Source: Schlesneria sp. DSM 10557 (GTDB taxonomy: Bacteria > Planctomycetota > Planctomycetia > Planctomycetales > Planctomycetaceae). From it: a stretch of 64,000 nucleotides of DNA. A program made the translations under genes and the position numbers. The stretch is taken from assembly GCF_041860085.1 (NCBI RefSeq), contig NZ_CP124747.1, positions 1,116,001-1,180,000 of the forward strand, in the 5' to 3' direction. The notes beneath the pieces were generated by a model, which saw nothing but the letters and a program-made list of their open reading frames with translations, was not told the origin of the DNA and did no database searches. Positions 37,978-47,900 of this stretch are shown piece by piece (position 1 is the first letter of the stretch; every line of letters starts with the position of its first letter).

Positions 37978-39588
37978 TTACTCAGCTGCGATGTGAGTCC
38001 CTTTCTCAGCCACCGCTCGTTTCATCAGTGGGATCACCAGCAGCAGCGATAAAGCCAGGATGGCAAACAGCCAGAAATCGTCGAAGTACGCCAGTGACGC
38101 GGATTGCTGGTGACGAAGCTCTGAGAGAGCCTGCAGGGTCATCTGTTGGGCTCCGGCAGCGTCCCCGGTCTGCTGAACGAACAGTGAGTTGGTCTGATGA
38201 AAAAACTCATTGAAACTCGGGTTGAGCGGGTCGAGGAATTCCCCCGTACGTGCCGTGTGAAACTGGTCCCGTCGAATCTGGATTGTCTGTGCCAGCGACG
38301 TCCCCACGCTGCCTCCTTCGTTCCGGAGCAGTGCAAACAAGCCGACCGCGGCTCCGCGAAGATGTCGCGGTACATACATGTAGGCCGCCACATTGATGGG
38401 AGCGAAAATCATCGACAAACCCGTGATTGTCCAGATGCGGGGCCAGATCAACCGCCAGGGACTTGCGTCCAGATTCATCATGGCCATCTGATAACAGCCA
38501 ATCGACATCACGACCAATCCCCCTGCAATCAGCCAGCGGGCATCCACGCCACGTCCCAGCATCGTTCCGACGATCATCATCATCATGATCGAAGCAACAC
38601 CCGAAGGTGACATGATGAGACCCGAAACGAACGCGTCATAACCGAACAGAGACTGAAGCAACCCAGGCAGGGAAGTGCTCGCTCCGTAGAGCACGGCGTA
38701 AGCACAAAAGATGATCAGACAACAAGCCGCAAAGTTTCGTTCTGCGAGCGGGCGAAAGTTGATCACCGGCTGTTCAATTCTCATTTCATGATAAATCAGG
38801 TAAGCCAGCGAGAAAACGAACAGCACAACCAGTGTCTGAACGCGTCCGAACGGGTCACCCAGCCAGTCCCATTCCTGACCTTTGCTGAGCAGAATTTCCC
38901 AGGACAACATCAGAATCGTCAGCAGCCCCAGTCCCATGTAGTCGAACGAAAATGGCTTGCTTCTAAGCGATGCCCTTTCCTGCTTGATGTATTCAGGATC
39001 GTCCACCAGAAAGTAGCACATCACGAAAGCCAGTGCTCCGACGGGCAGGTTGATGTAGAAAATCCAGCGCCAGTCGTAATTGACCGTCAGATAGCCCCCC
39101 AGAGTCGGACCGATTACAGGAGCGAGCAGAGCAGCCACACCAAACATCGTCATCGCTGCCCCCTGTTTCTCCCGGGGGAATGCGTCGAGCAGGACCCCCT
39201 GACTGGAGGGCTGAAGGCCTCCTCCCGCAAGACCTTGAAGAATGCGAAAACAGATGAGCTGTTCCAGGTTCGTCGCGATTCCACAGAGTCCGGATGCAAT
39301 CGTGAAGACAGCAATCGACATCAGAAAGTAGTTGCGTCGGCCAAGGTGTTGCGACAACCATCCGGAGATCGGAAGCACAATCGCGTTGGCGGCAAGGTAA
39401 CTGGTGATGACCCATTCGCTATCTGTCACTGCGGCCGATAGCCCTCCTGCGATGTAGCGTAAGGCCACGTTCGCAATCGTCGTATCAAGTACCTCCATGA
39501 AAGTGGGGATGACCACAGCAACAGCAACGACCCAGGGATTGATGGCCGGACGGCTGACAGCAGGCGAGGAGAGTGCGACCGTACTCAC
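37978..39588 (-). CDS. emrB: MFS multidrug efflux transporter, EmrB/DHA2 type
   Basis: A 536-residue proton-driven exporter of the 14-TM DHA2 family. It has the family opening PTFMEVLDTTIANVALRYIAGGL, motif A-like GWLSQHLGRRNYF, and motif C-like GVAALLAPVIGPTLGGYL. GTG 39588 is the likely start: on the minus strand AAGGAG lies 7 nt upstream, and a longer frame would run into emrA. The 3' end of emrA lies 40 bp upstream, so they form an operon. EmrB works with EmrA and an outer-membrane channel, which is not encoded here. Confidence 0.93.
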   Translation of the reverse strand: MSTVALSSPAVSRPAINPWVVAVAVVIPTFMEVLDTTIANVALRYIAGGLSAAVTDSEWVITSYLAANAIVLPISGWLSQHLGRRNYFLMSIAVFTIASGLCGIATNLEQLICFRILQGLAGGGLQPSSQGVLLDAFPREKQGAAMTMFGVAALLAPVIGPTLGGYLTVNYDWRWIFYINLPVGALAFVMCYFLVDDPEYIKQERASLRSKPFSFDYMGLGLLTILMLSWEILLSKGQEWDWLGDPFGRVQTLVVLFVFSLAYLIYHEMRIEQPVINFRPLAERNFAACCLIIFCAYAVLYGASTSLPGLLQSLFGYDAFVSGLIMSPSGVASIMMMMIVGTMLGRGVDARWLIAGGLVVMSIGCYQMAMMNLDASPWRLIWPRIWTITGLSMIFAPINVAAYMYVPRHLRGAAVGLFALLRNEGGSVGTSLAQTIQIRRDQFHTARTGEFLDPLNPSFNEFFHQTNSLFVQQTGDAAGAQQMTLQALSELRHQQSASLAYFDDFWLFAILALSLLLVIPLMKRAVAEKGTHIAAE

Positions 39589-39628
39589 GATAAGACTCCT
39601 TATGATTTCAAATGCCGAGGTGAGGAAG

Positions 39629-41206
39629 TTATTTGGCAACCGAGAACGTCTGAGACTCAGCAGATGCCATGGATTCTGCTGGCGGCAGTTCTGTTCGAGG
39701 TTGCAAGAACTTCCCGGCATTGGGTCCTGTCGCAGGTTCCTTGAAATAGACGTAAGGGACGACGGACAACCCGGTGAACAGCGGCAGCTTTTCGGGGTTG
39801 TAATCCGTCAATTCGATGCGAACGGGTAATCGTTGGACGATCTTCACGAAGTTGCCCGTGGCATTTTGTGGAGGGAGCAGTGCCAGTGTCTGCCCGGTCC
39901 CCATCGTGAAGCCCGTGATCCGTCCTGTAAATTCATTCCGTTTGCCATACATGTCGACTTCACATTTGACCCGTTGACCGATTCGCAGATCAGCCAGTTG
40001 CGTTTCCTTGAAATTGGCGTCAATCCAGATCTCATCAAGAGAACGAACCGTCAGCAGACTCTGGCCAGCCTGAACGTTGTTTCCGGGATTCACATTTCGA
40101 CGAGCGACCACGCCATCGATCTCACTGACCACGTTGCAGTAACGCAGGTCCAGTTCCGCCTTATCCAGATCGCGGCGAGCCTGTTCCAGTTTTGCTTCCG
40201 CCTGTTTTATCGCAGGTGCTTCAGTAATCAGCTTGCTGAAGATGTGGTCGAGATTCCCCTCCGGATCTTGTCTCAGGAATTCATCGATCATTTGTTTGGG
40301 CGAAAGTGTCCACGATGAAGGGGTATAACCAAACTGAGCGGCCTCCTGCACCAGGGAACCGAGGGCCTGGCGTACCAGCGAGAAGTTCTGATCGAGTCCT
40401 CCGGGCACGTCGAGTGGGTTTTCATGATTGATCGGAAGCCCCAAGCCGACACGAGTCTGCTGGACAAGGTCCCGTGCGTTCGCAACCCGGTTCCGGGCGA
40501 TGTCGACATGGGCCTTGTATGTGTCGAGATTCTGGGCTGCGATCGTCCCTTTCTCAGCCAGAGGTTTGTTCCGATTGTAGTCCTTTTCCGCCAGCTCGAG
40601 ATCGGCCTGCTCTGCCTTCAACTGGTCTACGTTTGCTCGAAGCTGTGCGATCTGGTTCTGAACATTCTCCATCGTGTGATCGAGGCTGAAGCGGTAAGAG
40701 CGGATCTGTCCGACGCGCCCTTTCACTTGTGCCATCGCGACCGCCAGGTCGGACTCCGCGACCTCAACGGCCGCTTTCCGGATGTTGACCTGAATCTGGT
40801 AGGGTTCGGGATCAAGCTGAACCAGCAGGTCACCTTTCTTGACACGGTAGTTGTCATCGACCAGAACGCGATTGACCTGCCCGGCAACCCGCGGCGTCAC
40901 GAAAGTGACATGCCCGTTTACGTAAGCGTCGTCCGTCGAAACGGTATTCAGCGCGAGCTCAATGCGAGGCTTTGCCAGGTAACCGAGAACAGCAATTCCC
41001 ATCAGGATCGCAAGGCGCGAGAACCAGGTCCGCAAACGACTGCTCTTATTCGTTACTGTCGTCACCGGCGCTGTCGCATTAACAACACTCTGCTCTGATG
41101 TGACAGGCTGCTCAGTCTGCGAAACCCGCTGCGGAGGAGGATTGACCATTGCCGCAGGTGATTCAGGTGGTGTGGGAGCAGTGGGAACAGGCGTAGATGT
41201 AGACAT
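39629..41206 (-). CDS. emrA: Membrane fusion protein, EmrA/HlyD type
   Basis: A 525-residue periplasmic adaptor. After a Pro/Thr-rich cytosolic tail of about 55 residues comes one TM helix (SRLAILMGIAVLGYLA), the biotinyl-lipoyl half VSTDDAYVNGHVTFVTPRVAGQV, a very long alpha-helical hairpin (about 140-340), the second lipoyl half DGVVARRNVNPGNNVQAGQ, and a beta-barrel. It is longer than E. coli EmrA, mostly in the hairpin and the N-terminal tail. GGAGG lies 10 nt before the ATG. A sigma-54-like promoter sits about 63 bp upstream. It pairs with emrB. Confidence 0.93.
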   Translation of the reverse strand: MSTSTPVPTAPTPPESPAAMVNPPPQRVSQTEQPVTSEQSVVNATAPVTTVTNKSSRLRTWFSRLAILMGIAVLGYLAKPRIELALNTVSTDDAYVNGHVTFVTPRVAGQVNRVLVDDNYRVKKGDLLVQLDPEPYQIQVNIRKAAVEVAESDLAVAMAQVKGRVGQIRSYRFSLDHTMENVQNQIAQLRANVDQLKAEQADLELAEKDYNRNKPLAEKGTIAAQNLDTYKAHVDIARNRVANARDLVQQTRVGLGLPINHENPLDVPGGLDQNFSLVRQALGSLVQEAAQFGYTPSSWTLSPKQMIDEFLRQDPEGNLDHIFSKLITEAPAIKQAEAKLEQARRDLDKAELDLRYCNVVSEIDGVVARRNVNPGNNVQAGQSLLTVRSLDEIWIDANFKETQLADLRIGQRVKCEVDMYGKRNEFTGRITGFTMGTGQTLALLPPQNATGNFVKIVQRLPVRIELTDYNPEKLPLFTGLSVVPYVYFKEPATGPNAGKFLQPRTELPPAESMASAESQTFSVAK

Positions 41207-41268
41207 GACTTACTTCACCTCCGAGTCAGCAGGAAAGGGGACGATTGCGACCGCTGAAGGGGGGCAAC

Positions 41269-41283
41269 GCAAGGCCGATGCCA
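41269..41283 (-). promoter_or_regulatory. Sigma-54-like promoter upstream of emrAB
   Basis: On the minus strand, TGGCAT, five bases and TTGC (41283 to 41269) match the -24/-12 consensus, with the required ten bases between GG and GC. Transcription would begin near 41257, about 50 nt before the emrA start. A 21-bp imperfect palindrome (TCGGG and CCCGA arms, 41365-41385) lies about 80-100 bp further upstream, where an activator site could be. Confidence 0.5.
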
Positions 41284-41666
41284 AGCGCAACAATTACTGA
41301 TATCACGCTGTTGTCCGCGATAAATGACGAGAACGATCACGATATTGCAATCTTCTGAACTGGTTCGGGTAAGCCATTTGCCCGACGGACTAAAAACTGG
41401 CATATAGCGCTTTATGACTTGGCGATCAGCGTGAGGGACATGGTTAATTCAAGAACATGAGAACCAGGGATTTCTAAAAGGACTGGATTAATCCCAGGCC
41501 CGAGTCTGCCTTATTTGATGAGAGCGGGGGGGGAATGCTGCGAACCCGCATAATTATGGACGGGTTGTTATGGATCAGACTTCAGTAAAGGACAGGGAAT
41601 GCAGCCACGCTCACGTCGTACAGCGGCACGGAAGACGGTCGATGTCCGCCACGCGGTCCATCAACG

Positions 41667-41722
41667 AAAAAAGGCTCCTTCAGTACAGATCTGATTAATC
41701 AGACCTGCGTTACGACGGAGCC
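41667..41722 (-). terminator. Rho-independent terminator after the cupin gene
   Basis: On the minus strand, GGCTCC (41722-41717) pairs with GGAGCC (41678-41673), followed by six T (41672-41667). Inside lies a perfect 14-bp palindrome (41690-41703), so the structure is a two-part hairpin. It is placed 60 bp after the cupin stop and isolates cupin transcription from emrAB. Confidence 0.82.
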
Positions 41723-41783
41723 AATTCGATTCAAACATATCCGGCAGGCCACAGCCTGAGCGCTGTGACGGGACGTCACCATT

Positions 41784-42950
41784 TTATCTGGTGATAAAGA
41801 CGTCACTGCGAGGAAACCGGTCGAAGAGAGAAGCGGGCTGGCTGAAATTCGTCGACAGTACGTCAACCGAGTTCGCACCGAACCAGCTCGTCAGGTCGAT
41901 ATCTTCGTAGATTCCGGAATTGAATCCGATCAGAACTCGACATGGCTTATTGCCCAAATTCTCGATCGAGTGGCCATATCCCTGGGGAATGTAGCCCACG
42001 TCACCTTTTTCCAGCTCTTCGGTCCGGAACCGGCCGTGCGACCCGAACATCGTGATGCTGACGTTTCCTTCCAGAACGTACTGCCATTCATCGGCAGTCG
42101 GATGCCAGTGCAGTTCCCTCAAGCCCCCGGGTTCCAGTTCCAGCACCGCCCCAGTCATCGTCGTTGAGATGGGGAACTTGGTCGAGTCGACTAACCACAG
42201 TCGACCGCCATTATTATCGATCTTGGGATCGTTCTTCAGGAGTTGCCACTTGTGCGTCAGAGGAGCAGGATTCTTCCCTCCGAGTGGCGTCTGAGCATGC
42301 GCGGGCGGAACGGCCCCTCTGGCGAAGTAGACCTCATCCTTAGGGAAGTTCGCGAACGTCGAGGCAGGGACCCCAAAATTCTTCCCCAGCAGTCGCGGGG
42401 GCGTGTGAGCTATCCAGTCCGAGATGCTGAATGTTCCAAACTCGGAAAAATAGCCGTTGTCAAAAATCAAGATGAAGTGACAAGGTTCGTTTCCAAGACA
42501 CTCGAGGACGTGGCCATGACCCCGAGGAAAGAACCAGACATCACCTTCCTCGAAGTCATTCGTCTCAGAGGCCCCGCCTGGAGTCACCACGGTTGTTCTA
42601 ACGCGTCCCTTATTCACATAGGCCCATTCGGCTGCAGTTGCATGCCAGTGCAACTCGCGCATTGCACCCGGTTCCAGTGTCATTGAGACACCCGCAATTC
42701 CCTTGGAAATGGGGAATTCTTCGACGGTTGCCTCTTTGCCACTGCTCTTTCCAATCACCTTGCCTTTTGTTTTTTCCAATGCGAACTTGAATGAGGGGAG
42801 CTCTTTTCCGGACACGGCGGGATCAGGAACGTTATTCATGAAGCTGGTATCCCCTGCCGCAGCCTCTTTGCGACCCATCAATGCACCGGTTGCTGCAGCC
42901 GCAAATAAGGCGGCACCACTCATGAACTCACGGCGATCGAATCCAGACAT
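41784..42950 (-). CDS. Tat-exported bicupin, oxalate decarboxylase-like
   Basis: A 388-residue two-domain cupin. The twin-arginine signal DRREFMSGAALFAAAATGAL indicates Tat export of a folded metalloprotein. Domain 1 has H101, H103, E108 and H147 (RELHWHATAAEWAY, then GHGHVLE); domain 2 repeats this (RELHWHPTADEWQY, then GYGHSIE). These match the two manganese sites of bacterial oxalate decarboxylases. The site-1 lid, SENST in OxdC, reads SEFGT (169-173): the Glu is kept, two neighbours differ. AAGGAG 7 nt upstream fixes the ATG at 42950. Substrate oxalate is probable, not proven; another small carboxylate is possible. A sigma-54-like promoter lies upstream. Confidence 0.85.
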   Translation of the reverse strand: MSGFDRREFMSGAALFAAAATGALMGRKEAAAGDTSFMNNVPDPAVSGKELPSFKFALEKTKGKVIGKSSGKEATVEEFPISKGIAGVSMTLEPGAMRELHWHATAAEWAYVNKGRVRTTVVTPGGASETNDFEEGDVWFFPRGHGHVLECLGNEPCHFILIFDNGYFSEFGTFSISDWIAHTPPRLLGKNFGVPASTFANFPKDEVYFARGAVPPAHAQTPLGGKNPAPLTHKWQLLKNDPKIDNNGGRLWLVDSTKFPISTTMTGAVLELEPGGLRELHWHPTADEWQYVLEGNVSITMFGSHGRFRTEELEKGDVGYIPQGYGHSIENLGNKPCRVLIGFNSGIYEDIDLTSWFGANSVDVLSTNFSQPASLFDRFPRSDVFITR

Positions 42951-43300
42951 CGTAAACTCCTTCACAGCGTCAGACAGAAAACGGGAGCAGGGCCACCGAA
43001 GACAACGCGACTGGCGTTCCGACAAGCACTCCCGATCAGCCTGATCGACGGAGGGATCAGTTGCTGCGTCCCTTGAGAGGGGGGTGGCTTGCGTGGCCGA
43101 TGGTGTCTAAAGCAAGGACCGCGCCAAATCGGTCAGCGACACGCTCTTTTTTGTTTTCCCCCTGATTTACTGAGGTATCCCAGGGAAGCCTCAGACGATG
43201 ACTCAGTTGGACTGTCGCTGTCCGGCGGTCGCGGACCAGCTTTTGGTCGACCGGCCAAAACTTCATCCACATACGGGATGCGGTAAACCGAAGAAGCGGA
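42951..43300. other. Regulatory spacer upstream of the cupin gene
   Basis: A 350-bp region between the cupin start and the end of the NtrC-type regulator gene, both on the minus strand. It holds the sigma-54-like promoter (43112-43127) and a 20-bp imperfect palindrome (43241-43260). Confidence 0.5.
43112..43127 (-). promoter_or_regulatory. Sigma-54-like promoter upstream of the cupin gene
   Basis: On the minus strand, TTGGCGCG, four bases and TTGCT match the -24/-12 consensus except for one base (G for A after TGGC). GG and GC are ten bases apart, as required. Transcription would begin near 43100, about 150 nt before the cupin start. The palindrome with TTTTGG and CCAAAA arms (43241-43260) is about 115-130 bp upstream, a normal distance for an activator site. 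Confidence 0.5.
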
Positions 43301-44779
43301 TCAATTGTCACCTACGGTCGACTGACCTGACGCTGCCGGATCGATCTCGACGGTGGAATTCACCTGAATCCCGAGCTCGCGAAGTCGCATGCGCAGTGTC
43401 TGTCGTGAGATCCCCAAAACTCTCGCTGCCGAATGCTGATTCCCCCCCGTGAACTCCAGAGTTCTCGTGAGAAGCAACAGATCGAGCTGCCGGTGGGTCT
43501 CGGCATAGAGATCGGTCGCGTCGGGTGTCAGTCTCTCGCGGATGAAGCCGTCAAAATCCGGACCCGCATTGAGTGATACGGTGCTCGGAGCGGGGAGATC
43601 CGTTTTGACTTCGCTCAGCCCCGGAAGAAACGAGGGCATCAGCACATGCCCCACAGAGTTAAGAAGCGCCTGCTTTAAGACGCTCTGAAACTCACGGATG
43701 TTACCTGGCCACGGATAAGTCTTCAGGATTTCCATCGCTTCCGGCGAGATGGCCGTCACCTCTCGTCCCAGTTCGCGGTTCATCCTCCGCAAGAAAAATT
43801 TGACGAGCAGCTCAATATCGTCAGCTCTCTCTCGCAATGGAGGAAGATGAATCGTGAACACGCTCAATCGGTAGTACAGGTCGGATCGATACCGACCGTC
43901 ACCCGACCAGTTTTTCAAATCTCGGTGCGTCGCGGCAATGATGCGAACGTTTGTCTGGATCGTCTCGTTCCCACCGACACGCTCAAACTGCTGCTCTTGC
44001 AGCACCCGCAACAGCTTGGCCTGCAATGGCAGGGGCATATCCCCGATTTCGTCGAGGAAAAGCGTTCCGCCGTTCACCTGTTCGAACTTGCCAATGCGTC
44101 GGCGATCGGCACCTGTGAAGGCCCCTTTTTCGTGCCCGAACAGCTCGCTCTCGAGCAGTTGCTCGGGAATTGCGGCGCAGTTCAGAACTAGAAACGGAGC
44201 GTCCGCGCGCAATCCATGCTGATAGATGGCCCGCGCCACTAATTCTTTGCCGGTGCCGCTCTCACCCGTGATCAGGACGGGAACGTCCTGGGCGGTCACC
44301 CGGCCGATGGCTTTGTAGACATTTCGCATCTCGGGGCAGTTCCCGACAATCGATCCTTCAATGTCGGAGTCAGCAGCGACATCGGCGGCGACAACGGCTG
44401 GCTCGCGCATGCGGCGCGAAACTTCCATGGCTTCACCGACAATGTCTTTGAGTTGCACGACATCGAGTGGCTTGAAGAGATAGTCGTACGCGCCAAGTTT
44501 CATCGCTTCGATTGCGTCATCTGCCCCTTTAGTCATTGTGGCGAAAATCACCGGAATCCGCCGATCGATTTCGCGAATTTGGAGGTAGACCTCCAGCCCC
44601 GACTGATCGGGCAGCCGCAGATCGAGCAGGACCACATCAGGATTCACCCTCTTGAGAAGGTCGAGCCCTTCCGCCCCGGTGTGCGCAATATGCAGATCAA
44701 ATTTTTCGGGAGGGAACGCGTGCCGGACCTGCATCGGTATCAGGGTCGTATCATCGTCGATTAATAATAATCGGGCCAT
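43301..44779 (-). CDS. Sigma-54-dependent response regulator, NtrC family
   Basis: A 492-residue transcription activator. The receiver (1-120) has D8-D10, phosphoacceptor D53 (VVLLDLRLP) and switch Lys in YLFKPLD. The AAA+ domain (about 145-385) has Walker A GESGTGKE, the sigma-54-contacting loop GAFTGA, Walker B GGTLFLDEIGDMP and the arginine fingers near YRSDLYYRLSVF. A Fis-type HTH (about 445-480, SAARVLGISRQTLRMRLRELG) closes the protein. It is transcribed divergently from the hybrid kinase, 154 bp apart, so that kinase is its likely partner. Targets inferred from promoters: the cupin gene and emrAB. Confidence 0.95.
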   Translation of the reverse strand: MARLLLIDDDTTLIPMQVRHAFPPEKFDLHIAHTGAEGLDLLKRVNPDVVLLDLRLPDQSGLEVYLQIREIDRRIPVIFATMTKGADDAIEAMKLGAYDYLFKPLDVVQLKDIVGEAMEVSRRMREPAVVAADVAADSDIEGSIVGNCPEMRNVYKAIGRVTAQDVPVLITGESGTGKELVARAIYQHGLRADAPFLVLNCAAIPEQLLESELFGHEKGAFTGADRRRIGKFEQVNGGTLFLDEIGDMPLPLQAKLLRVLQEQQFERVGGNETIQTNVRIIAATHRDLKNWSGDGRYRSDLYYRLSVFTIHLPPLRERADDIELLVKFFLRRMNRELGREVTAISPEAMEILKTYPWPGNIREFQSVLKQALLNSVGHVLMPSFLPGLSEVKTDLPAPSTVSLNAGPDFDGFIRERLTPDATDLYAETHRQLDLLLLTRTLEFTGGNQHSAARVLGISRQTLRMRLRELGIQVNSTVEIDPAASGQSTVGDN

Positions 44780-44933
44780 GTTTCCAATCTATCGCTCGAG
44801 AATTTCCGCGCTCCCGGATTATCAACTCGGTCGAGACAACTTTCCAGTTGGAACGAACGTGGCGTGTTCCGCTGATTTGCGTAATATGACATCCCTTCGC
44901 CGAATCGCGAACCTCTACAGGATCATGAACTGA

Positions 44934-47900
44934 ATGGGCAGCCAATTTCTTCGCGGGGCTAAGGGTCATTCTGATTCGTCGGGCGGAAGCGAACTCGACC
45001 AAGAGACCGAGCAGCTTCGCAGGCGCAAACTTTGGGCTTACGTCATCGCGCTGCCCGGAATTTTTCTTGCAGTGCTGATTCGCTGGCAGTGGATTTCGGT
45101 ACTTGGTGAGCGGGGACTGTACAGCACTCTGTTTCCCGCCTTGATGATCGCGGCCTACCTGGGGGGATTCTGGCCAGGGATCGTCGCCACGATCGTCGGA
45201 GCGATAGCGACGAATTATTTTATCGTCAATCAGCTTGCGGAGGTCGAACTGAAATCGGTCGGTGACTCCGTCGCGATGCTGCTATTCCTGACCACAGGAC
45301 TCGTTATCAGTCTGCTGAGCGAATCTTTACACCGGGCAAGACGGAGAATCATCCAGGATGAGCGTCGTCGTGCTGCGGTATCGCTTGAGCAGACTCACAA
45401 GCGATTCTCGCACCTGCTCGAAAACTCATCCGATATTATGACCCTGTTCTCGACTGACGGTACCATCCTTTATCAGACACCCTCAGTGACTCGGGTTCTC
45501 GGTCACCTGCCCGATGACCGAATCGGAAAAAACGTATTCCGCGATCCCATCGTTCATCCCGAGGATCTCGAGGCCAAGCGAGCCTTCTTTCAACAGATGA
45601 TCGAGCGTCCCAGAACTCCCGTCATTGCCGAATTCCGGTTGCGTCATCGCGAGGGACAGTGGAGAAACATCGAAGCCATCGGCCAGAACCTCTCGGATGA
45701 ACCGGGGATCGAAGGCCTGATCGTGAACTATCGCGATGTCACGGAACGGAAAATTGCCGATCAGGCGATCCGGGATCGCGAAGAGCGATGGCGCAGTCTC
45801 GTTCAACTTTTGCCGCAACTGATCTGGACCACAGACGGCTGCGGACAGAGCGAATACTTCAGTCCTCAGGTCGGAAGGTACACAGGGCTCTCTGACGAAA
45901 AATTGCTGGAAGGCGAATGGCTGAAGACAGTTCACCCCGACGATCTTCCCACTGTCGTCGATCGCTGGAACTCCGCAATTGGGAATCTGTCCCCATACGA
46001 CCTTGAGCATCGCATTCGTAGAAGGGATGGGGGCTATGGCTGGTTTAAAGTGCGAGCAGTACCCGTCCGAAATAATGCGGGAGTGGTCGATCAGTGGATC
46101 GCGTCCTGCACCGACATCACGGAATTCAAGGAGCTTGAATCCGAACTGCGCCGGCTGAATCAGAGACTGGAATTGGCCGTTCGTGGCTCGAACACGGCAA
46201 TCTGGGAAGTGGACGTCAGGAATGATCGACTCGACTTCGAGAACGGCAGTTACATTAACGTCTGGGAACAGTTGGGCTTCCATTCATCCGAGTTACGGGA
46301 AGGTCGGTCATCCCCGATGGAACTCGTCCACACCGATGACAGGCCGCGAGTGGAACAGGCTTTGCAATCGTTCGTCTGCAGGGACCATGAAGAATTTGAG
46401 TCTGAACATCGGTCCCGGCATCGAAGCGGAAACTACCGCTGGATGCTGATCCGCGGCATTATGATTCGAGATGAGGTCCGGCACGTGAAGCGTTTCACTG
46501 GCACGAGTATTGACGTCTCGAACCTGAAGGAAACAGAACAGGCGCTGCGCGAAGCGAAGGATGCCGCCGAATCAGCAAATCGTTCCAAAGACGAATTTCT
46601 GGCAAATGTCAGTCATGAGATTCGTACCCCGATGAATGCCATTCTGGGAATGACGGAACTCGTCCTGGAATCCTCCCTGACCGAGTCACAGCGCCGCCTT
46701 TTACAGACGGTCAAATCCGCCGGCGATAATCTGCTCGGCATCCTCAATGACCTGCTTGACTTTTCCAAGATCGAAGCTGGCAAGCTGCATCTCGACGCGA
46801 CCTCATTCTCGTTACGGCAATCAATTGGCGATGTCGTCCGCTTGCTGGCGACCCGGGCACATTCTCAGGGGCTTGAATTCGTTTGTGATGTCGATGACGG
46901 AGTTCCGGACCACATCATTGGTGACGCAGGGCGGCTTCGTCAGGTCCTGCTGAATTTGATCGGGAATGCGATCAAGTTCACTCCCGCTGGTGAAGTCGTG
47001 GTGAATATTACCAGTAATGAGGCTCCCCCCGCGCAGGGGAAGGTCCGAATCGAATTCTTCATCCGAGATACCGGCATTGGAATCTCGGCGTCAAAGCTCG
47101 AGGCCATCTTCCGCCCTTTCGAACAGGAAGACACTTCCACCACCCGCAAGTATGGCGGAACAGGTCTGGGACTCGCGATCACCACTTTTCTCGTGCACGA
47201 AATGGGAGGATCGGTCTCAGTCGACTCCGAACCGAGCCGAGGAAGTACTTTCCGCTTTGATGCTTGTTTCGATCTGTCAGACGAAGTGGCAACTGCGGAC
47301 GACGTCTCGCCCGCAGAGATCGAAGGCCGACGAGTCCTTGTCGTCGACGATAACGAAACAAACCGAATTATTCTGGAAAATTGGCTGAAACGCTGGCGGC
47401 TCGATCCCTGTTGTGTGGCTGACGGAACATCGGCTCTTCAAAACCTGACCAGTGCCGCTGAATCGGAACGGCCATTCGAACTCGTGGTGCTCGATCGTCG
47501 CATGCCAGTCGTAGACGGTGTCGAAGTCGTTCGCCAGATTCGGAACACTGCCGCGATCGCACATCTTCCCGTCATCCTGCTGACCTCAGGAGACCCCGAA
47601 GAAAGTGAGCATGAGTCGAACCCCGTCCATGTCCAGGCACGACTCACAAAACCCTGCCAGCAGCCTGACCTGCTTCATGCGATCCAAGGGGCGTTTTGTC
47701 AGAGCACTCCACCCCCATCGGAACCACCCTCACCGAATGCACCTACCTTGGAACCGGTAACGGCATTGAACATCCTCGTCGCCGAGGATAATCAATTCAA
47801 CGCGATGCTTCTCGAACAACTCCTCCTGAGAAATGGACACTCGGTGACGATCGTCCCCGACGGACGACAGGCACTGGACACCGCGCTAAGAGAGAATTTC

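Larger units (their letters stand above)
41207..41783. other. Regulatory spacer between emrA and the cupin gene
   Basis: A 577-bp stretch without a gene. From low to high coordinate it holds the sigma-54-like promoter of emrAB (41269-41283), the palindrome at 41365-41385, a CTGGATTAAT-CCCAG inverted element (about 41483-41497), a run of eight G (41526-41533), and the cupin terminator (41667-41722). Confidence 0.55.
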
